Below, in pieces: positions 45,853 to 54,556 of a stretch of DNA of 64,000 bases. The notes beneath the pieces were generated by a model. That model did not search any database. It saw only the letters and a program-made list of their open reading frames with translations, and was not told where the DNA came from. The stretch is taken from assembly GCA_942486035.1 (NCBI GenBank), contig CALNXK010000079.1:564001-628000 (forward strand). Reading direction: 5' to 3'. Position 1 is the stretch's first letter. Each line of letters begins with the position of its first letter. The translations under genes were made by a program, and so were the position numbers. This stretch comes from Porites lobata (taxonomy: Eukaryota > Cnidaria > Anthozoa > Scleractinia > Poritidae).

Positions 45853-48220
45853 CCTTAAGGCCACCGAAAAGAAGCAAGAAATTAAATTTTTCGCTTTTAT
45901 GTAACATATGGGACACAACTTGATGGCTGTTGTGGTTGTAGAGGGAAGATGATGATAAAGATATTTAAATAGCGAGCTCACATCACACGTGTATGTGGTT
46001 TTCAGTGTGACCTTACACTAAAATTTAATGTACTGCAGATATAAAAATCCCTAAATATTGAAATTTAAAAATTTTTAAACTTTAAAAAGTTAATAGTTTA
46101 AGAAACAAAAAATAAAAATCATGAAATCTACATTGTACTCCAAGGTGAATAAAGAAATTGAAAGTCAACCGCCATATAATTATTAAAATAAACGATTATA
46201 GCATGTCAACCTTTAGAGAACTTGTCAGATTTTACGGTACAATCGATAAAGAGAAGCCAAGGTGGCAGCTTGTAGAGGTTCAATTGTAAGTTAAATAAAT
46301 TGCTAAAAAAAATTGATAATCGTCGCAACAATTATCATTTGCATTTTTTCCCTGTCGAATTGTCTATAGCAGGATAGCAGTGTAGTGAGCATTGTTTATT
46401 GTAGACACTTACCAGACAACCCAGTTTTGAAGATGTACAACAATGTTGTGAGAAGAATTATAGTTGTTATGAGATAAAGCATGCTTCTCTTCACTGTTCC
46501 TATCACATCCCTGGATAGAGAAAACAACAATTCGATAACAAGCTTACAGGCAATTATCAACTATAAGCAAGAGGCTTTTTAAGTCAGGGGCAGCCAACGA
46601 GGATATAGCTCAAACCCACTTAACATAGCATTGTTGAACGTATCTTAGTATTTAAACGGTAGATATAGGCATATTTTTATCCCCTAAAAACTTTTCATCT
46701 GTTCAGATATCCTAGCTGAAAGTCTACTGATCCGAAAATTATAGGGATCAAAACTTACCTTTTCGAAAATTTCAGTCAGGAAAAGGATCCCGAAAATTCT
46801 AGGTGGCCTTTTTTAGGGTAAATATCCGTTAATAATGGGTAATTATACCATTTTGTAGATGTTTGAAAATCCTAGGAGAGGCAGGCAGGCAAGAAGTTTT
46901 ACAACAAATGTTCCGAAAATTCTAGATCTCAAATCGTCTTCCGAACACATATTTTCCGAAAATTTCCGTTGGGTGCCCCTGTTAAGTGTTGATAAATTAA
47001 TTATTTTAATGAACTAACCACAGATTGAGAGGTTTGGGCAACAATTTTACTGTGTCAGATTCATAAGCTATGCATTGGGTAGCCATAACTGAACCAATAG
47101 ACTCCTACAAGACGGTAATGGATTAACACGTTTGCCCTTTGAAACAAACTTATGACTGACTAGTGAACAGAGTGGGTGTTCAAAAGACCTTAGTAAAGCC
47201 ATATGATTAGTGCATAATTAGAAAGAATTACAGGTCTTATTATTAATAATAAGAAGAAGAATAATGGTCTTTATTAATTACTACATATCTTACGTTACAA
47301 GTTACATTAATATAAGTTACATTCTAATAATGTTATTACTATCATTGTTATAATTTTTCACTACTTATATTTTAAACTGATCACAAAACAGTAGTTGTAT
47401 ACCTGATGAGCACAACAGAGGCAAATGCAGACACCCAGTCCTTCTGATGAATCAAGCTCACCACAATCCTAAAACCATAAACAATACAATCCATGCAACG
47501 GAAATGATTGAACATTGTCTTGTTAGATTCAAAGCCAAAATCTGACGAAGAGCCCAATTTTTAGCCATCAAAACTTCTCGAACAGAATATTTTAATTGTC
47601 AGCAAATGAGCAAAAATGATAAGATTGTGCTATGTCACATCAAAAATTCGGAATAAAAACCACTTACCAAACATTGACCCAGGGTGGTGTGAGGAATTTT
47701 GTTTTGCAAGTTTTGAAGCTTGACTGATCTTGAAATGTGTGGGCACCTCTTTAAATCTACAACGACATTTTGAAATAATCAACACAATCATCCTGCGTAT
47801 ATTAATCCAACTAAGCATCGCGTGTTATAGAATGCCAAGCTTGATTAAAACTTATGTCACTTCCGGTTAAAAGAGAGTACAACGTTGATGAGTACAGTAA
47901 ACAACATTGTATTTTATTTACCAAGAAAGAATACATTTAAGATGTAAAAGTGTTTAAAAAATAACAGTTTTGAGTAAACGCAACAAATAGGTGTTAAATT
48001 TCTAGTACATGCAGCTTTCTTCACATGAAATAAGTTACTTCTGAATTCTGTATGTTTGAAACGTTATTCTTCCACAAACAAACACTGTAAAAACAACGAT
48101 CAACCAGCCCACAAAAACTAACACATTAAAATTACCTTCAGCACTACTTTCATCGTGAACCTCTCCATTTGGCTTGGAATTTTTTCTCTTTTTCTGTGAG
48201 TTTCGCTTTCCTTTCGCCAT
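27375..48220 (-). CDS. USP16: USP16/USP45-type ubiquitin-specific protease
   Basis: A cysteine protease that removes ubiquitin; vertebrate USP16 acts on histone H2A and other substrates. Eighteen exons on the minus strand: 48136-48220 (ATG), 47668-47756, 47403-47468, 46413-46510, 45684-45784, 43739-43809, 42420-42467, 39947-40039, 39557-39690, 38679-38766, 37888-37978, 36973-37073, 34857-34907, 34161-34334, 32614-32950, 30017-31225, 28902-29122 and 27375-27728 (TGA). They sum to 3411 bases, in frame, or 1136 residues, longer than the roughly 820 of human USP16. Residues 30-115 form the UBP zinc finger, the Cys box has Cys179, RQQDSQELLRYLLD is at about 273-286, the His box has His1046 and SGHYTAYVK, and WFHVSD gives Asp1107. 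The extra length is an acidic insert at about 373-945. It shares a 321-base head-to-head interval with the YccV gene. The gene symbol could equally be USP45; the USP16/45 family assignment is very secure. Confidence 0.95.
27895..28071. mobile_element. hAT-like MITE with 5-bp target duplication ATAAC
   Basis: The ends are CAGGGGCGGATCCAGG and, reversed, CAGGAGCGGATCTAGG. ATAAC flanks both sides (27890-27894 and 28072-28076). It is 177 bp long and lies in the last intron of the USP gene. CAGGGGCGGATC is a widespread MITE end in marine invertebrates. Confidence 0.88.
29653..29873. mobile_element. 221-bp foldback element with about 100-bp arms
   Basis: It begins TAGCGTGGAAAACAGCCGAC and ends CCTGTTTTCTCAGGCTA. 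The arms pair through TTTCGCGATGCCAACA, GAACGAGCGCAGAAATTCCA and GATGACGTGTCAC. The loop is only about 16 bases. It lies in intron 16 of the USP gene, 144 bases past the exon 16 donor. A half copy is at 57517-57700. Confidence 0.9.
30017..32950 (-). CDS. USP16: USP gene exons 15-16: expanded acidic low-complexity insert
   Basis: Exon 15 (32614-32950) starts with a lysine/glycine run (KKGKKGKGHGKAGKGK) and turns strongly acidic. Exon 16 (30017-31225, 1209 bases) is almost all Glu, Asp, Ser, Thr and Asn. It contains two near copies of the pattern DGTFQDGERDSLSVKDENI, a small internal duplication. Only the end of exon 16 is conserved in the family: ECSVMSCLSQFCAPELL and FACEECSKR, the finger strands before the final catalytic half. 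The insert is probably disordered. Confidence 0.9.
31299..31518. mobile_element. Inverted-end MITE TAGTATAGAAAA...
   Basis: The left end TAGTATAGAAAATTCCAAG then GGAATTTGAGACAAAAAAA, and the right end TTTTTTTGTCTCAAATTTTG then GAGTTTTCTATACTA, are inverted copies of each other. It lies in intron 15 of the USP gene. Confidence 0.8.
31777..31852 (+). repeat. Two-unit 35-bp tandem duplication
   Basis: GCCTGATATCGTTGTGTCC and GCCTGATATCGTCGTGTCC, each followed by ACTTCCTCAATAAAAC. A third partial start, AAAAACGCCTGATAC, is at about 31906. Confidence 0.85.
32187..32310 (+). mobile_element. Tigger/pogo-like transposon end
   Basis: TACAGTGGAACCTAGATATA then ACGAACCTC and GGTATAACGAACG, the usual end of Tigger-type elements. 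The other end is not clear. Confidence 0.6.
32345..32548. mobile_element. TCGCCCGA-rich inverted repeat
   Basis: GTCGCCCGAAATTTTA on the left is matched by TAAAATTTCGGGCGAC on the right. Extra copies of CGCCCGA and TCGGGCGA lie outside these. This is likely a small DNA transposon next to exon 15 of the USP gene. Confidence 0.65.
33398..33609. mobile_element. TTAACCCTTTAAGCCC coral repeat
   Basis: The ends are TTAACCCTTTAAGCCCTAAG and, reversed, TTAACCCTTTAGTCCCTAAG. The same family is nested at 13197-13409. Confidence 0.75.
33719..33736 (+). repeat. (GT)n microsatellite
   Basis: About eight GT units after a T run. Confidence 0.85.
33768..33878 (+). repeat. Compound tandem repeat
   Basis: A segment of about 44 bases (CGCGGACAGGATACTGAAGC through AACACAGGTAATCAACGCGG) occurs twice. 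Two extra GGTAATCAACGCG 13-mers lie between the copies. Confidence 0.88.
35300..36163 (-). mobile_element. 3' end of a non-LTR retrotransposon, frameshifted RT
   Basis: Reading minus: MSFHPDKCNVLRVTRSRNP, then LGVTVHHKLS, KANSSIGFLRRNLQIHQKH and YKTLAGPQIE. A frameshift follows, then MVQRRAARFACNNCRREA, DELGWRSLKQRRADQRLIML and WNILPATLA. This is the C-terminal RT region of a Jockey/CR1/L2-like LINE. It ends with an ATGTAAATGTAAA short-repeat tail at about 35300. An in-frame stop, the frameshift and the missing N-terminal part show it is dead. It lies in sense orientation in intron 12 of the USP gene. Confidence 0.85.
36164..36291. mobile_element. TGTTGTGGTTCAATTTT foldback MITE
   Basis: The arms are TGTTGTGGTTCAATTTTGTC and GATAAAATTGAACCACAACA, continuing through CCTTGGTTTAAA. 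It sits at the 5' boundary of the LINE fragment. On either side AGCCATATAC and GTATATGGCT form a further inverted pair. Confidence 0.85.
38238..38350 (+). repeat. Degenerate tandem repeat
   Basis: Three to four units of the type TTAACCCTAATCNGTAAAATGAG, of about 25 bases each. Confidence 0.6.
39018..39072 (+). repeat. Direct repeat left of the 39073 MITE
   Basis: TACGGTAACGACATCATCTT then AGCATCACAGACTCTGATGC and TGAGAGATCAAAAGT. The same sequence, lacking two or three bases, lies at 39469-39520 on the other side of the MITE. Confidence 0.85.
39073..39467 (-). mobile_element. Full copy of the 397-bp CAGGGGCACCCAACG MITE
   Basis: It starts CGGGGCACCCAACGAGAG (the second base of the usual CAGGGG end is altered) and ends CGTTGGGTGCCCCTG. 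The interior matches the copies at 46585 and 55621, for example AAACGGTAGATATAGGCATA. It is flanked by direct repeats of about 52 bases instead of a 6-bp target duplication. It lies in intron 9 of the USP gene. Confidence 0.9.
40637..41189. mobile_element. TAGCCTGCGTAGCATAG element nested in 40182-41850
   Basis: The left end is TAGCCTGCGTAGCATAGTGG and the right end, reversed, TACCCTACGTAGCATAGCGG. It carries a third element inside. Confidence 0.8.
40769..41168. mobile_element. CCCGGGGGGG element nested at the third level
   Basis: The left end is CCCGGGGGGGGGTGGTACT and the right end, reversed, CCCGGGGGTGGGGGGGTACTT. The interior repeats GCGACCCCAT and TAGTCA. A fragment with the same end, TACCCGGGGGGTGTACTCC, is at about 49047. 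Confidence 0.75.
42420..42467 (-). CDS. USP16: USP gene exon 7: catalytic cysteine box micro-exon
   Basis: A 48-base exon with both phases 0 encodes GLTNLGNTCFFNAVMQ, the Cys box of USP proteases. The nucleophile is Cys179. The acceptor is TTTTTTGTAG and the donor CAG/GTCAGT. The next exon continues NLCQTELL, as expected for the family. The exon is too short to appear as an open frame by itself. Confidence 0.93.
42541..42924. mobile_element. MITE with about 60-bp ends rich in TTAGCCCCCA
   Basis: The left end is TCTCAACAACTAGCCCCCAC then GACAATTAGCCCCCACTTTC. The right end is the inverted copy, ending GGGGGCGAGTTGTCGGGAGA. It lies 74 bases upstream of the Cys-box exon acceptor of the USP gene. 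Confidence 0.85.
43369..43573. mobile_element. TAGCCTGTTCCAGGC foldback element
   Basis: It begins TAGCCTGTTCCAGGCTCTGA and ends CTGAGAGACTGGAACAGACTA. It belongs to the same family as the elements at 60152, 61007 and 61449. Confidence 0.8.
44804..45160 (+). pseudogene. PIF/Harbinger (HARBI1-like) transposase N-terminal remnant
   Basis: The frame contains IDLEQFSDEEQHSRFGLS, then IRRNHALSPTLKVFLGLSVF and RGSF. This resembles the start of Harbinger transposases, where a D-E-x-x-x-x-R-F-R segment is followed by R-R-x-x-A-[IL]-S-P-x-x-Q-V-L-x-x-L-R-F-x-x-x-G-S-F. The segment between is worn and the DDE catalytic part is absent. It lies antisense in intron 5 of the USP gene. The match is from memory of the family and needs a search. 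Confidence 0.6.
45230..45407. mobile_element. hAT-like MITE with 6-bp target duplication GTTTAA
   Basis: The ends are CAGGGTTGTCATTAAGAG and, reversed, CAGGGTTTTCACTAAGATT. GTTTAA lies on both sides (45224-45229 and 45408-45413). It is 178 bp long. Relatives are at 4653-4831 and 45463-45640. Confidence 0.9.
45463..45640 (+). mobile_element. Worn second copy of the GGTTGTCATTAAG MITE
   Basis: AGGGCTGTCGCTAAGGGTCC, then CCCCCTGCTACTTTCATGGG and AACCTCCTAGCTGTTCAATT follow the order of the 45230 copy. The right end is unclear. It stops short of USP exon 5 (45684). Confidence 0.65.
45684..47756 (-). CDS. USP16: USP gene exons 2-5: UBP zinc finger
   Basis: Exons 2 to 5 encode the ubiquitin-binding zinc finger. 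Expected metal ligands are present in order: CPH at the start, CLDC spanning the exon 2/3 junction, CLCC, then AHQGC, HALSH, NSSHN and WCYACDDEV. The order and spacing follow human USP16 closely, and the WCY motif is rebuilt exactly across the exon 4/5 junction (phase 2). Zinc fingers of this type bind the free C-terminal tail of ubiquitin. All ligands appear intact. Confidence 0.9.
45818..45852 (+). repeat. (GAT)n microsatellite
   Basis: About eleven GAT units, 34 bases upstream (on the gene strand) of the exon 5 acceptor of the USP gene. Confidence 0.95.
46585..46981 (-). mobile_element. Full 397-bp CAGGGGCACCCAACG MITE with 6-bp target duplication TTAAGT
   Basis: It starts CAGGGGCAGCCAACGAGG and ends CCGTTGGGTGCCCCTG. 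TTAAGT is repeated exactly at 46579-46584 and 46982-46987. The length is identical to the copy at 55621-56017. It has no coding frame. It lies in intron 3 of the USP gene. Confidence 0.93.
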
Positions 48221-48541
48221 GTTGGACCAGGATTTAACGAGAATCCGCTCTTCATAGAGACAGCTGGCTCGTTTAGCCTTGAGAGGGACTGGTTACAAGG
48301 ATGATTCCCTTGCATGTTTTGCTTTCGTGGAGTTTATTGATTCGTTGTTCGATGGAGAAGTTTGCAGGCTCTGTGTGCTAAGGTGAAGAGCTTCATGTCT
48401 TGACACGTCTCGTTAACAACATCGCGAAATGCCGTAAAGGACGAAGGGGGCAAAGAATCGCCATCTTGTACTTAACCTGAGCTGAGTCAGAGTGGAGTGT
48501 TCTTCATTGTAGACGTGTATACTAGTTGCTGCAGAACTGAG
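48221..48541. promoter_or_regulatory. Shared head-to-head promoter interval, USP / YccV genes
   Basis: Only 321 bases separate the USP ATG (minus, 48220) from the YccV-gene ATG (plus, 48542). The interval must contain both 5' UTRs and at least the core promoters. A CGCCATCTTG motif at 48459-48468 is a YY1-type site. No TATA box is seen toward either gene. A bidirectional housekeeping promoter is the natural reading, but it is inferred from spacing. Confidence 0.6.
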
Positions 48542-51500
48542 ATGCCTCGTGCGCTGCAGTTTATTCTCTTGGTTCTTGCTGTGCCTTTGCAGTATTTAAT
48601 ATGCCAATGGACTGCTCCATCTGCAGGCGAAAGGGCTCAGCTAATAAAACAGTAAGTTCAGGAGTAAGAGTAACGGTACACGATACTTATTATTAAAGTA
48701 CGAGTTCATAAATCCCTAATGAGCTTTATTTTCCTCATGGATTGCACAGAAAGTTTTTCATTATTTTAATGTGCATGATGCAATTGTGCCTATTTCAATT
48801 AATTTGGTTCCACTGTGCTGCTGAAATTTATTAGTTACGGCACAGTCAATCCAAGTACCCATCAACCCCCACCCACCACCCCCTCCAGGTATTTGTTGTT
48901 GCTTTGTTGGGCATTTCACTTTGTCATCAAATGTCTGCCTGTAGAAGGCTTGACAATTTCATATTTTCTACCACTAATAACAGGAAAATCATGGCACATA
49001 AAAAGTATGTAAGCATAGGCTGGTTTCAAGATTTAAGGAAAGGTACCCGGGGGGTGTACTCCTTACAGCTGTATATGGCCCATATGTGGATGTGCCGCTG
49101 GACGGGGTATGGTTTTTCTCCTTTCTGTCCTAAACAGCACATATATTTTGTGTGAGTCTGTCATAATTTTAGACAGGGTATTGCCTACATGATTTATTTG
49201 ATTCTCTAGATGAAATTTGTTTGTACTCCCAAGTAAACAAAAGCAATGATATTTTTAATAGTGCACTTCGGAAAAGAGTGAAAACCTGGGATCCAAACTA
49301 GGCACACACACATTTATGGGATTATTTGGGGGGGACATGAATGTAAACAAACTTGGTGGAAAGTGAAGTGGAATGTACCAGTGAGGTTAAAACAGTTCAA
49401 AACAGAAAAACGGAAGGTGGAATTGAAAGAAAAGGAACTTGAAAAAGTGAGGCTAAAGGAAGATGTTCCTGGGGCAATTTTACTTCGAGAAAAACCAGAA
49501 GAATGCAAATCCATGTGCTATCGGAGTTCAACTTCAAATTAGCATTCTGAAGCAAACGTACATATTCTCACATGATACATCTTGCCTTTGGTATTCTATA
49601 AAATTCCAAACCAGGGGTGTTCCTCAAGCTATTTGTGCATAGAGGCACACAACAACTTGCATGTCTCGTCGTATTAAATTCAAGATGGCTGCTTGACTTG
49701 TTCCCCCAAATGATCCCATAATATTATTGCGCGTGCCCTTAGTTTGGGTCCCAGGCTATCACTCTTTTCCGAAGTGAGCTATTATCTATAACATCAATTT
49801 GCTCTATTGCAATTGCCAATAAATGGGTTTAAAACAAGACAGCCTGAACTTTGTCCTCTGTTCTAAACAGTGTGATAAAATTGAGGTGGTTGTACTATAA
49901 AACATGGTATGTGTTTTAGGATTTTTTTTGTCCTAAACAGGGTCAGGGTTTCAAACCCTCAGGGGCTCACCTATACCAAAATATTGGTCAAGTACCCCCC
50001 TGAGAATTTACCTTTGGCTTTGTCCCCTTGTTGTGCTATTTTTTGCACATTTTTTGAGCCCCACTGTGGGGTTTTATATGAATTTGCTCGGTCATGGGGT
50101 TTTCAGCTTTCCCCTAAAAGAGGGCAGTTGCCCAATAATTTGGGCAAAAGCATTGCCCAAGAATGCAAGAAGTCTACTTCCTGTTGATGTGCATCAATCC
50201 AAAATGACTAGGCCCAAGTGCGCTTATATATTGCACACTATTTCTTTTACCTTAAATTCATTATTTATTCAACAGGTTTTCAAAGTCTCTCACACTTTTT
50301 GGTGGAGGCATTCTTGAATGGCAAAAATGGCCTGAAGTGATAGCTAATTGGACACGTTCTGTGCTGTTGTTTTTGGATGACGAAGATGGAGAATGTCCAG
50401 CAGAAGAAGTGATTAAATTTGTAGAGAAAAATGGCCACTTTGGTATGTCAACAGTGCCACGTAGCCCCAGGCCTAAGCACATCAAATTCAAAGTTGGCCA
50501 AGTGATCCGACATAAATTGTGGAATTATCGTGGAGTAATTATTGGCTGGGATGAGAAAATGAAGGTACAGTTTAAAGCTGGCAGCCTTTAAAATAGGTTT
50601 TCCCTTATCTAGCAAGTAATTTGGTGAGTTACAACAGAGACAATTTGGGGACTAATGCAGTTCTGAGCACTCTAAAGTGAAGGGCCTTCCTCTTGTGAAA
50701 CACTTGGCAGTAAGTTGATTCCTGTTTCATAATTGTTTTGGTGCTTCAGAATTATTGTATTGTGAATGAACGTATTTATTTTATAATAGCGGAGCACCAT
50801 GGGTAAGAAAATTTGGTTATTTATGCATCCAAGAAATTTTGGTTCTGACAAAATCGTCTGTACATGCGTCCACCTTTTCATGTAAGGCAGACTGAAATTT
50901 TGCATTTCAAGCACCGATGCTTTTTGGCGGTAAATTGCCTGACTTCCCAGACTTTTAGAGAGAAAGAAACAACAACAAAGCCAAGTCCTTTTTTCAATTA
51001 AATTTTAATGTCTACTCTAACATGGATAGACTGAGCAAAAGATAAAAACAAACATGAAAATTTTATAGTGTTGGTGACAAATTGAGAAACGCTAGTAGCC
51101 ACCAAGGTGAAAATTAGCAGCAGTGAAAAAAACAAAAACAAACAGAAACACATGTGACACTTACTTCCTCCATAAAATGTGTAACTCAGGAAGTTTCATC
51201 TTGTATTTTTGTTTTATTTGTTTTGTTGTTTGTTTGTTTGTTTTTTTTTTGCTCTTCTCATTGCCCTCGCCATTAAGCATGACACAATTTTATTTTTTTC
51301 TTTGAGTAAACATTTTGCAAGGGTATAGTGGCAAAAGGTCTCAGTGAAACATGTGTAATACAGTGGAACCCTGTTCTATGGACACCCACTTTGTAATACG
51401 ACTGACTGTGACACCCAAATATAATGGGCAGTTTCATTTGTCCTGATAAAAAGCTCGAACATTTTCTTAAAAATTAGCCCACTTTAATGATAACAGACAC

Positions 51501-54087
51501 TAGTTAACATGAACAAAGGACACTAATTTCTGTTTTCCCAAGTCACAAAAATTGACAGATTTTTGTGGGTTAATATGATTTCAGTACATGAAATAAAAGT
51601 AGCAAGATAGCGTGACATGTTTGATTTTGATATAAAGCCAGTCTTTCTTTCCATCTTTTAATTGACCCTTGCACATTGTACTGTAACTCTTCAGTAAAGT
51701 TCTGAAGGTTGGCTACCTGTTTCTACACGAGTTTCACTTTCTTGGCTTTTTGTTCCTCCCCTAATCCTCCTCTTTGTCTGCTATAGTCTTAATATCAATA
51801 AAACATGTGTCTGTGACTCTTTTCTTGGGAGGCTGCTTCTAAATAATGTATATTAAAACCTATAAATTATGTGTAACACTAAGCACTTAATGACTGGTCC
51901 CTCAGGAAACAGTTAATTTTGTTTCCCAAGAATTGAGATTCAAGGAAAACAAAATTTACTGTTTCCCAAGGGACCAGTCTTTAAGTGATTTGTTATATTA
52001 TAGCTGGAAATTCATTAAACCTCGCTGTAACAGCAGTCGTCAGTCAACATTTGCAGGGAACAGTGCACTGTTAGCCTCTGATGTCATAGATTTTGCAAGG
52101 TTACCTGCTGAGAGATTTTGGCGGGAAACATTTTCATTGTTAGATGTCATGTGACCTCGAAGTAAACCAATGAGAGCCCATGCTGTTGGGGAAAAATTTC
52201 CAGCTATATATATAACAAATTTTACTAATTAGACAAATGATTGATCATTTTCACAGGCATCAGAGTTGTGGGCAGAGAATAACCATGGTGATAAAAAGGT
52301 AAAGATGTTTGATTTTCTTTCTTCGTATTGTGTACTTGACATGCAGCTTTCTTTTATTCTCTGAGCATTTATAGATAGCAGTCTTATAACTTAACAGCTA
52401 TTTTCATTATTCACATATTTATTAGCAATTTGCCTTTTGTCAGAGAGGTGTCAAGCAGAACATGTGTTCCTGTGTTTCAGGCTACACTCTTATAGCTCTG
52501 TAACTCCCAATTGACTCCTTTCTGGCTGCTATACATTTCCTTGTACATGTACATTAATAAGTAGCTGATACACTTACCTATTCTCATCACCTGTCTGCTG
52601 GACAATGTATTGATATTGCAAGGAGAAGTTACATGCAGATCACTTTCCAGAGTTAAAGGGTTGAAAGACTTTAATTTAGTCTTTGATCGTTGTTATTTAT
52701 TAGCAATTTTATATCTTGCCGGATTTTTGAAAAGGTTACTACCAAATGGCCCTTTTGCATCCAAACAGTTTTGGCCAAAGAAGCCATTATAAAAACTTCT
52801 CTTCCTTTCTTCCTCCTTGCTCTTTCTTTTTCCGAACCTTTCCTTTTTCTTCATTACTGTGATTTTTTAGCTTATCGGGCCCTAAAAGCCTACCTTTTGA
52901 CACCTTTTCACTCAAATGACAGTAACTTTTTTAAGGTTGGTTTTCAAAAAATCGGCTAGCTATAATTTTATTCTGTTTATTTATTTTTTATCATTCGCTC
53001 TTATTTTTTATGCTTATTCTTTTGAGCATAATTTATATTTGATCTAGTAACTATCAATTTCTTTTGTGCAGCATTGGCGAGACATGCCTAACTATGCTAT
53101 TCTTGTTGATATACGGGATCGACCCAGCAGTCAGATTACTTACGTTCCTGAGGAGAACATTGAACTTCTCACAAATACCAAGGTAATATTTATTTTTGAA
53201 TGTATTTTATGGCTTGCTGCAGCTTAGGGTCCTTGATAAGCTCATAATGAAAATGGCTAAAAGTTCCAACTAGTCATTACAGAAGAACCAGCTACTCACA
53301 GAAAATAATTTTTGCATCGTATTTGTTTCTCATCACTTCTGTTAGATATAAAGGAGAATCGTGATATAAATCTGAAAATCTGAAATAAAGCCAATTAATG
53401 TGGGTGAAGAAAGGTGCCCTCTTCCAGGCTAAATTTGTTTTCCTAGTCCCAAAGTGCACTTTAAAGGGTTCCTAGAGTTAACATTTTCCCAATGTAGGAA
53501 GCCCCCAGGAAACTATTAAGCCTCACCCCCTCTCTTTTAAACCCCCCTCACTTCCTCGATAATCTTGACTGTAAAACTTCATGTAGACTGATTTGGTATG
53601 GTTTATTCAAGTGCTTGACTACTAAAGCGAATTTGTAATGGTAATATCTCAGTGTGAATCTCAGTACAAACTGGAAAGAACCTCACGGCTGACGAAGTGT
53701 GAGGTGGTGGGCAAAGACGGAGTATTGGTCTGCAAAGCATAATGTTGCAGGCTTTATGTGTAGTGCAATAGTTGGGGCCTTTAAAAGACCTGAGGACAAT
53801 GGAGTTGTCTTTGCCGTACAAGGGGTAGTTATGAGAAAGAGCTATAATGTACCTAGCATGAAACCAAAATTCCAAAGTGACTCACTCTAAGCCACAGGAA
53901 GGTCTAGCCATTTCTACGGAGCTCTTAATTTAATTTGCTTTCTGTATTATTTTGGGAAGTTCAGGGCACACATATTGTTTCCTCCTTGCAGGTTGTTCAC
54001 CAGACGTTGGAAGAATATTTTGTTGAATTTGATGGTGCTCGTTATCTGCCAAGACCGTGGCTGAAGAAGGTTTATCCTCATGGCTGA
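48542..54087 (+). CDS. Signal-peptide protein with YccV/HspQ-like domain
   Basis: Five exons: 48542-48651 (ATG), 50276-50564, 52257-52298, 53072-53182 and 53992-54087 (TGA). They join in frame to 215 residues, phases 2, 0, 0, 0, with GT/AG borders. Residues 1-22 (MPRALQFILLVLAVPLQYLI) look like a signal peptide or single membrane anchor. Residues 38-105 contain LDDEDGECPAEEVIKFVEKN. From about 106, KFKVGQVIRHKLWNYRGVII and GWD begin a YccV-like fold (Pfam PF08755, the hemimethylated-DNA-binding/HspQ domain also found in FBXO21 and POLDIP2). It continues DMPNYAILVDIRDRP, ITYVPEENIELL and FDGARYLPRPWLKKVYPHG. In bacteria HspQ tunes Lon-dependent proteolysis; in FBXO21 the role of the domain is unclear. 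Location in the secretory pathway or another membrane compartment, and the function, are unknown. It shares a promoter interval with the USP gene. Confidence 0.9.
51361..51560 (+). mobile_element. Tigger-like transposon end
   Basis: TACAGTGGAACCCTGTTCTA then repeated GACACCCA and GGACAC motifs, as in Tigger-type ends. The right end is not resolved. It lies in intron 2 of the YccV gene. Confidence 0.55.
51884..52213. mobile_element. Inverted repeat CACTTAATGACTGGTCCC plus adjoining TATAGCTGGAAATT unit
   Basis: CACTTAATGACTGGTCCCTC at 51884 is matched by GGGACCAGTCTTTAAGTG ending 51987. AACAGTTAATTTTGTTT pairs with AACAAAATTTACTGTTT between them. Directly after, TATAGCTGGAAATT pairs with AAATTTCCAGCTATA at about 52208. 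It lies in intron 2 of the YccV gene. Confidence 0.7.
52500..52640 (+). repeat. Dispersed repeat, copy 1
   Basis: CTGCTATACATTTCCTTGTA then CATGTACAT, TAGCTGATACACTTACCTAT and CTGGACAATGTA recur at 55385-55545. Confidence 0.75.
53505..53610 (+). repeat. C-rich dispersed repeat, copy 1
   Basis: AAGCCTCACCCCCTCTCTTT then ACTGTAAAACTTCATGTAGA and CTGATTTGGTATGGTT match 61200-61390. It lies in intron 4 of the YccV gene. Confidence 0.7.
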
Positions 54088-54380
54088 CCAAACATTCCTA
54101 CGGAAGTGTACTAGAAAATTACTCAGATGCTCTTTTGGTATTAGTTTATTGAATGTCTTTACCCAGTAAGGCCGTATATGCGAGAAATAAGGACTAATTT
54201 TGAGCTGAAGTCAAGTAATTTTGTCCTGTGAATATTTGCTTACGGGCATTAGATGATCGTAAATGTGGTCACTGTTTTGTAGTATTGGTTTCGTATCGGT
54301 TTTGCTTACAACTGTTGCAGATTTTCTATTTTGTACATACCTGGGATAATTAAAGAGGAAAACAAGGAGGAATTGAAAAT

Positions 54381-54386
54381 AATAAA
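54381..54386 (+). promoter_or_regulatory. Candidate polyadenylation signal AATAAA of the YccV gene
   Basis: AATAAA, 294 bases after the stop codon at 54087, is the first canonical signal I see downstream. Confidence 0.5.
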
Positions 54387-54556
54387 AACTATTTATCACA
54401 CTTCAATTTAGTTGCAATAATGAAGTACTCAATTGAACCTTAATAGAAGTATCGGGCAGGGTGAAAAAAGTTCAGAGTGATTTCTCTGCCTCATACCCAT
54501 AAGTCTTTCTCTCTCTCAATGAAAAGAAAAGAATGATTTGCGCGCATCCAATCCTT

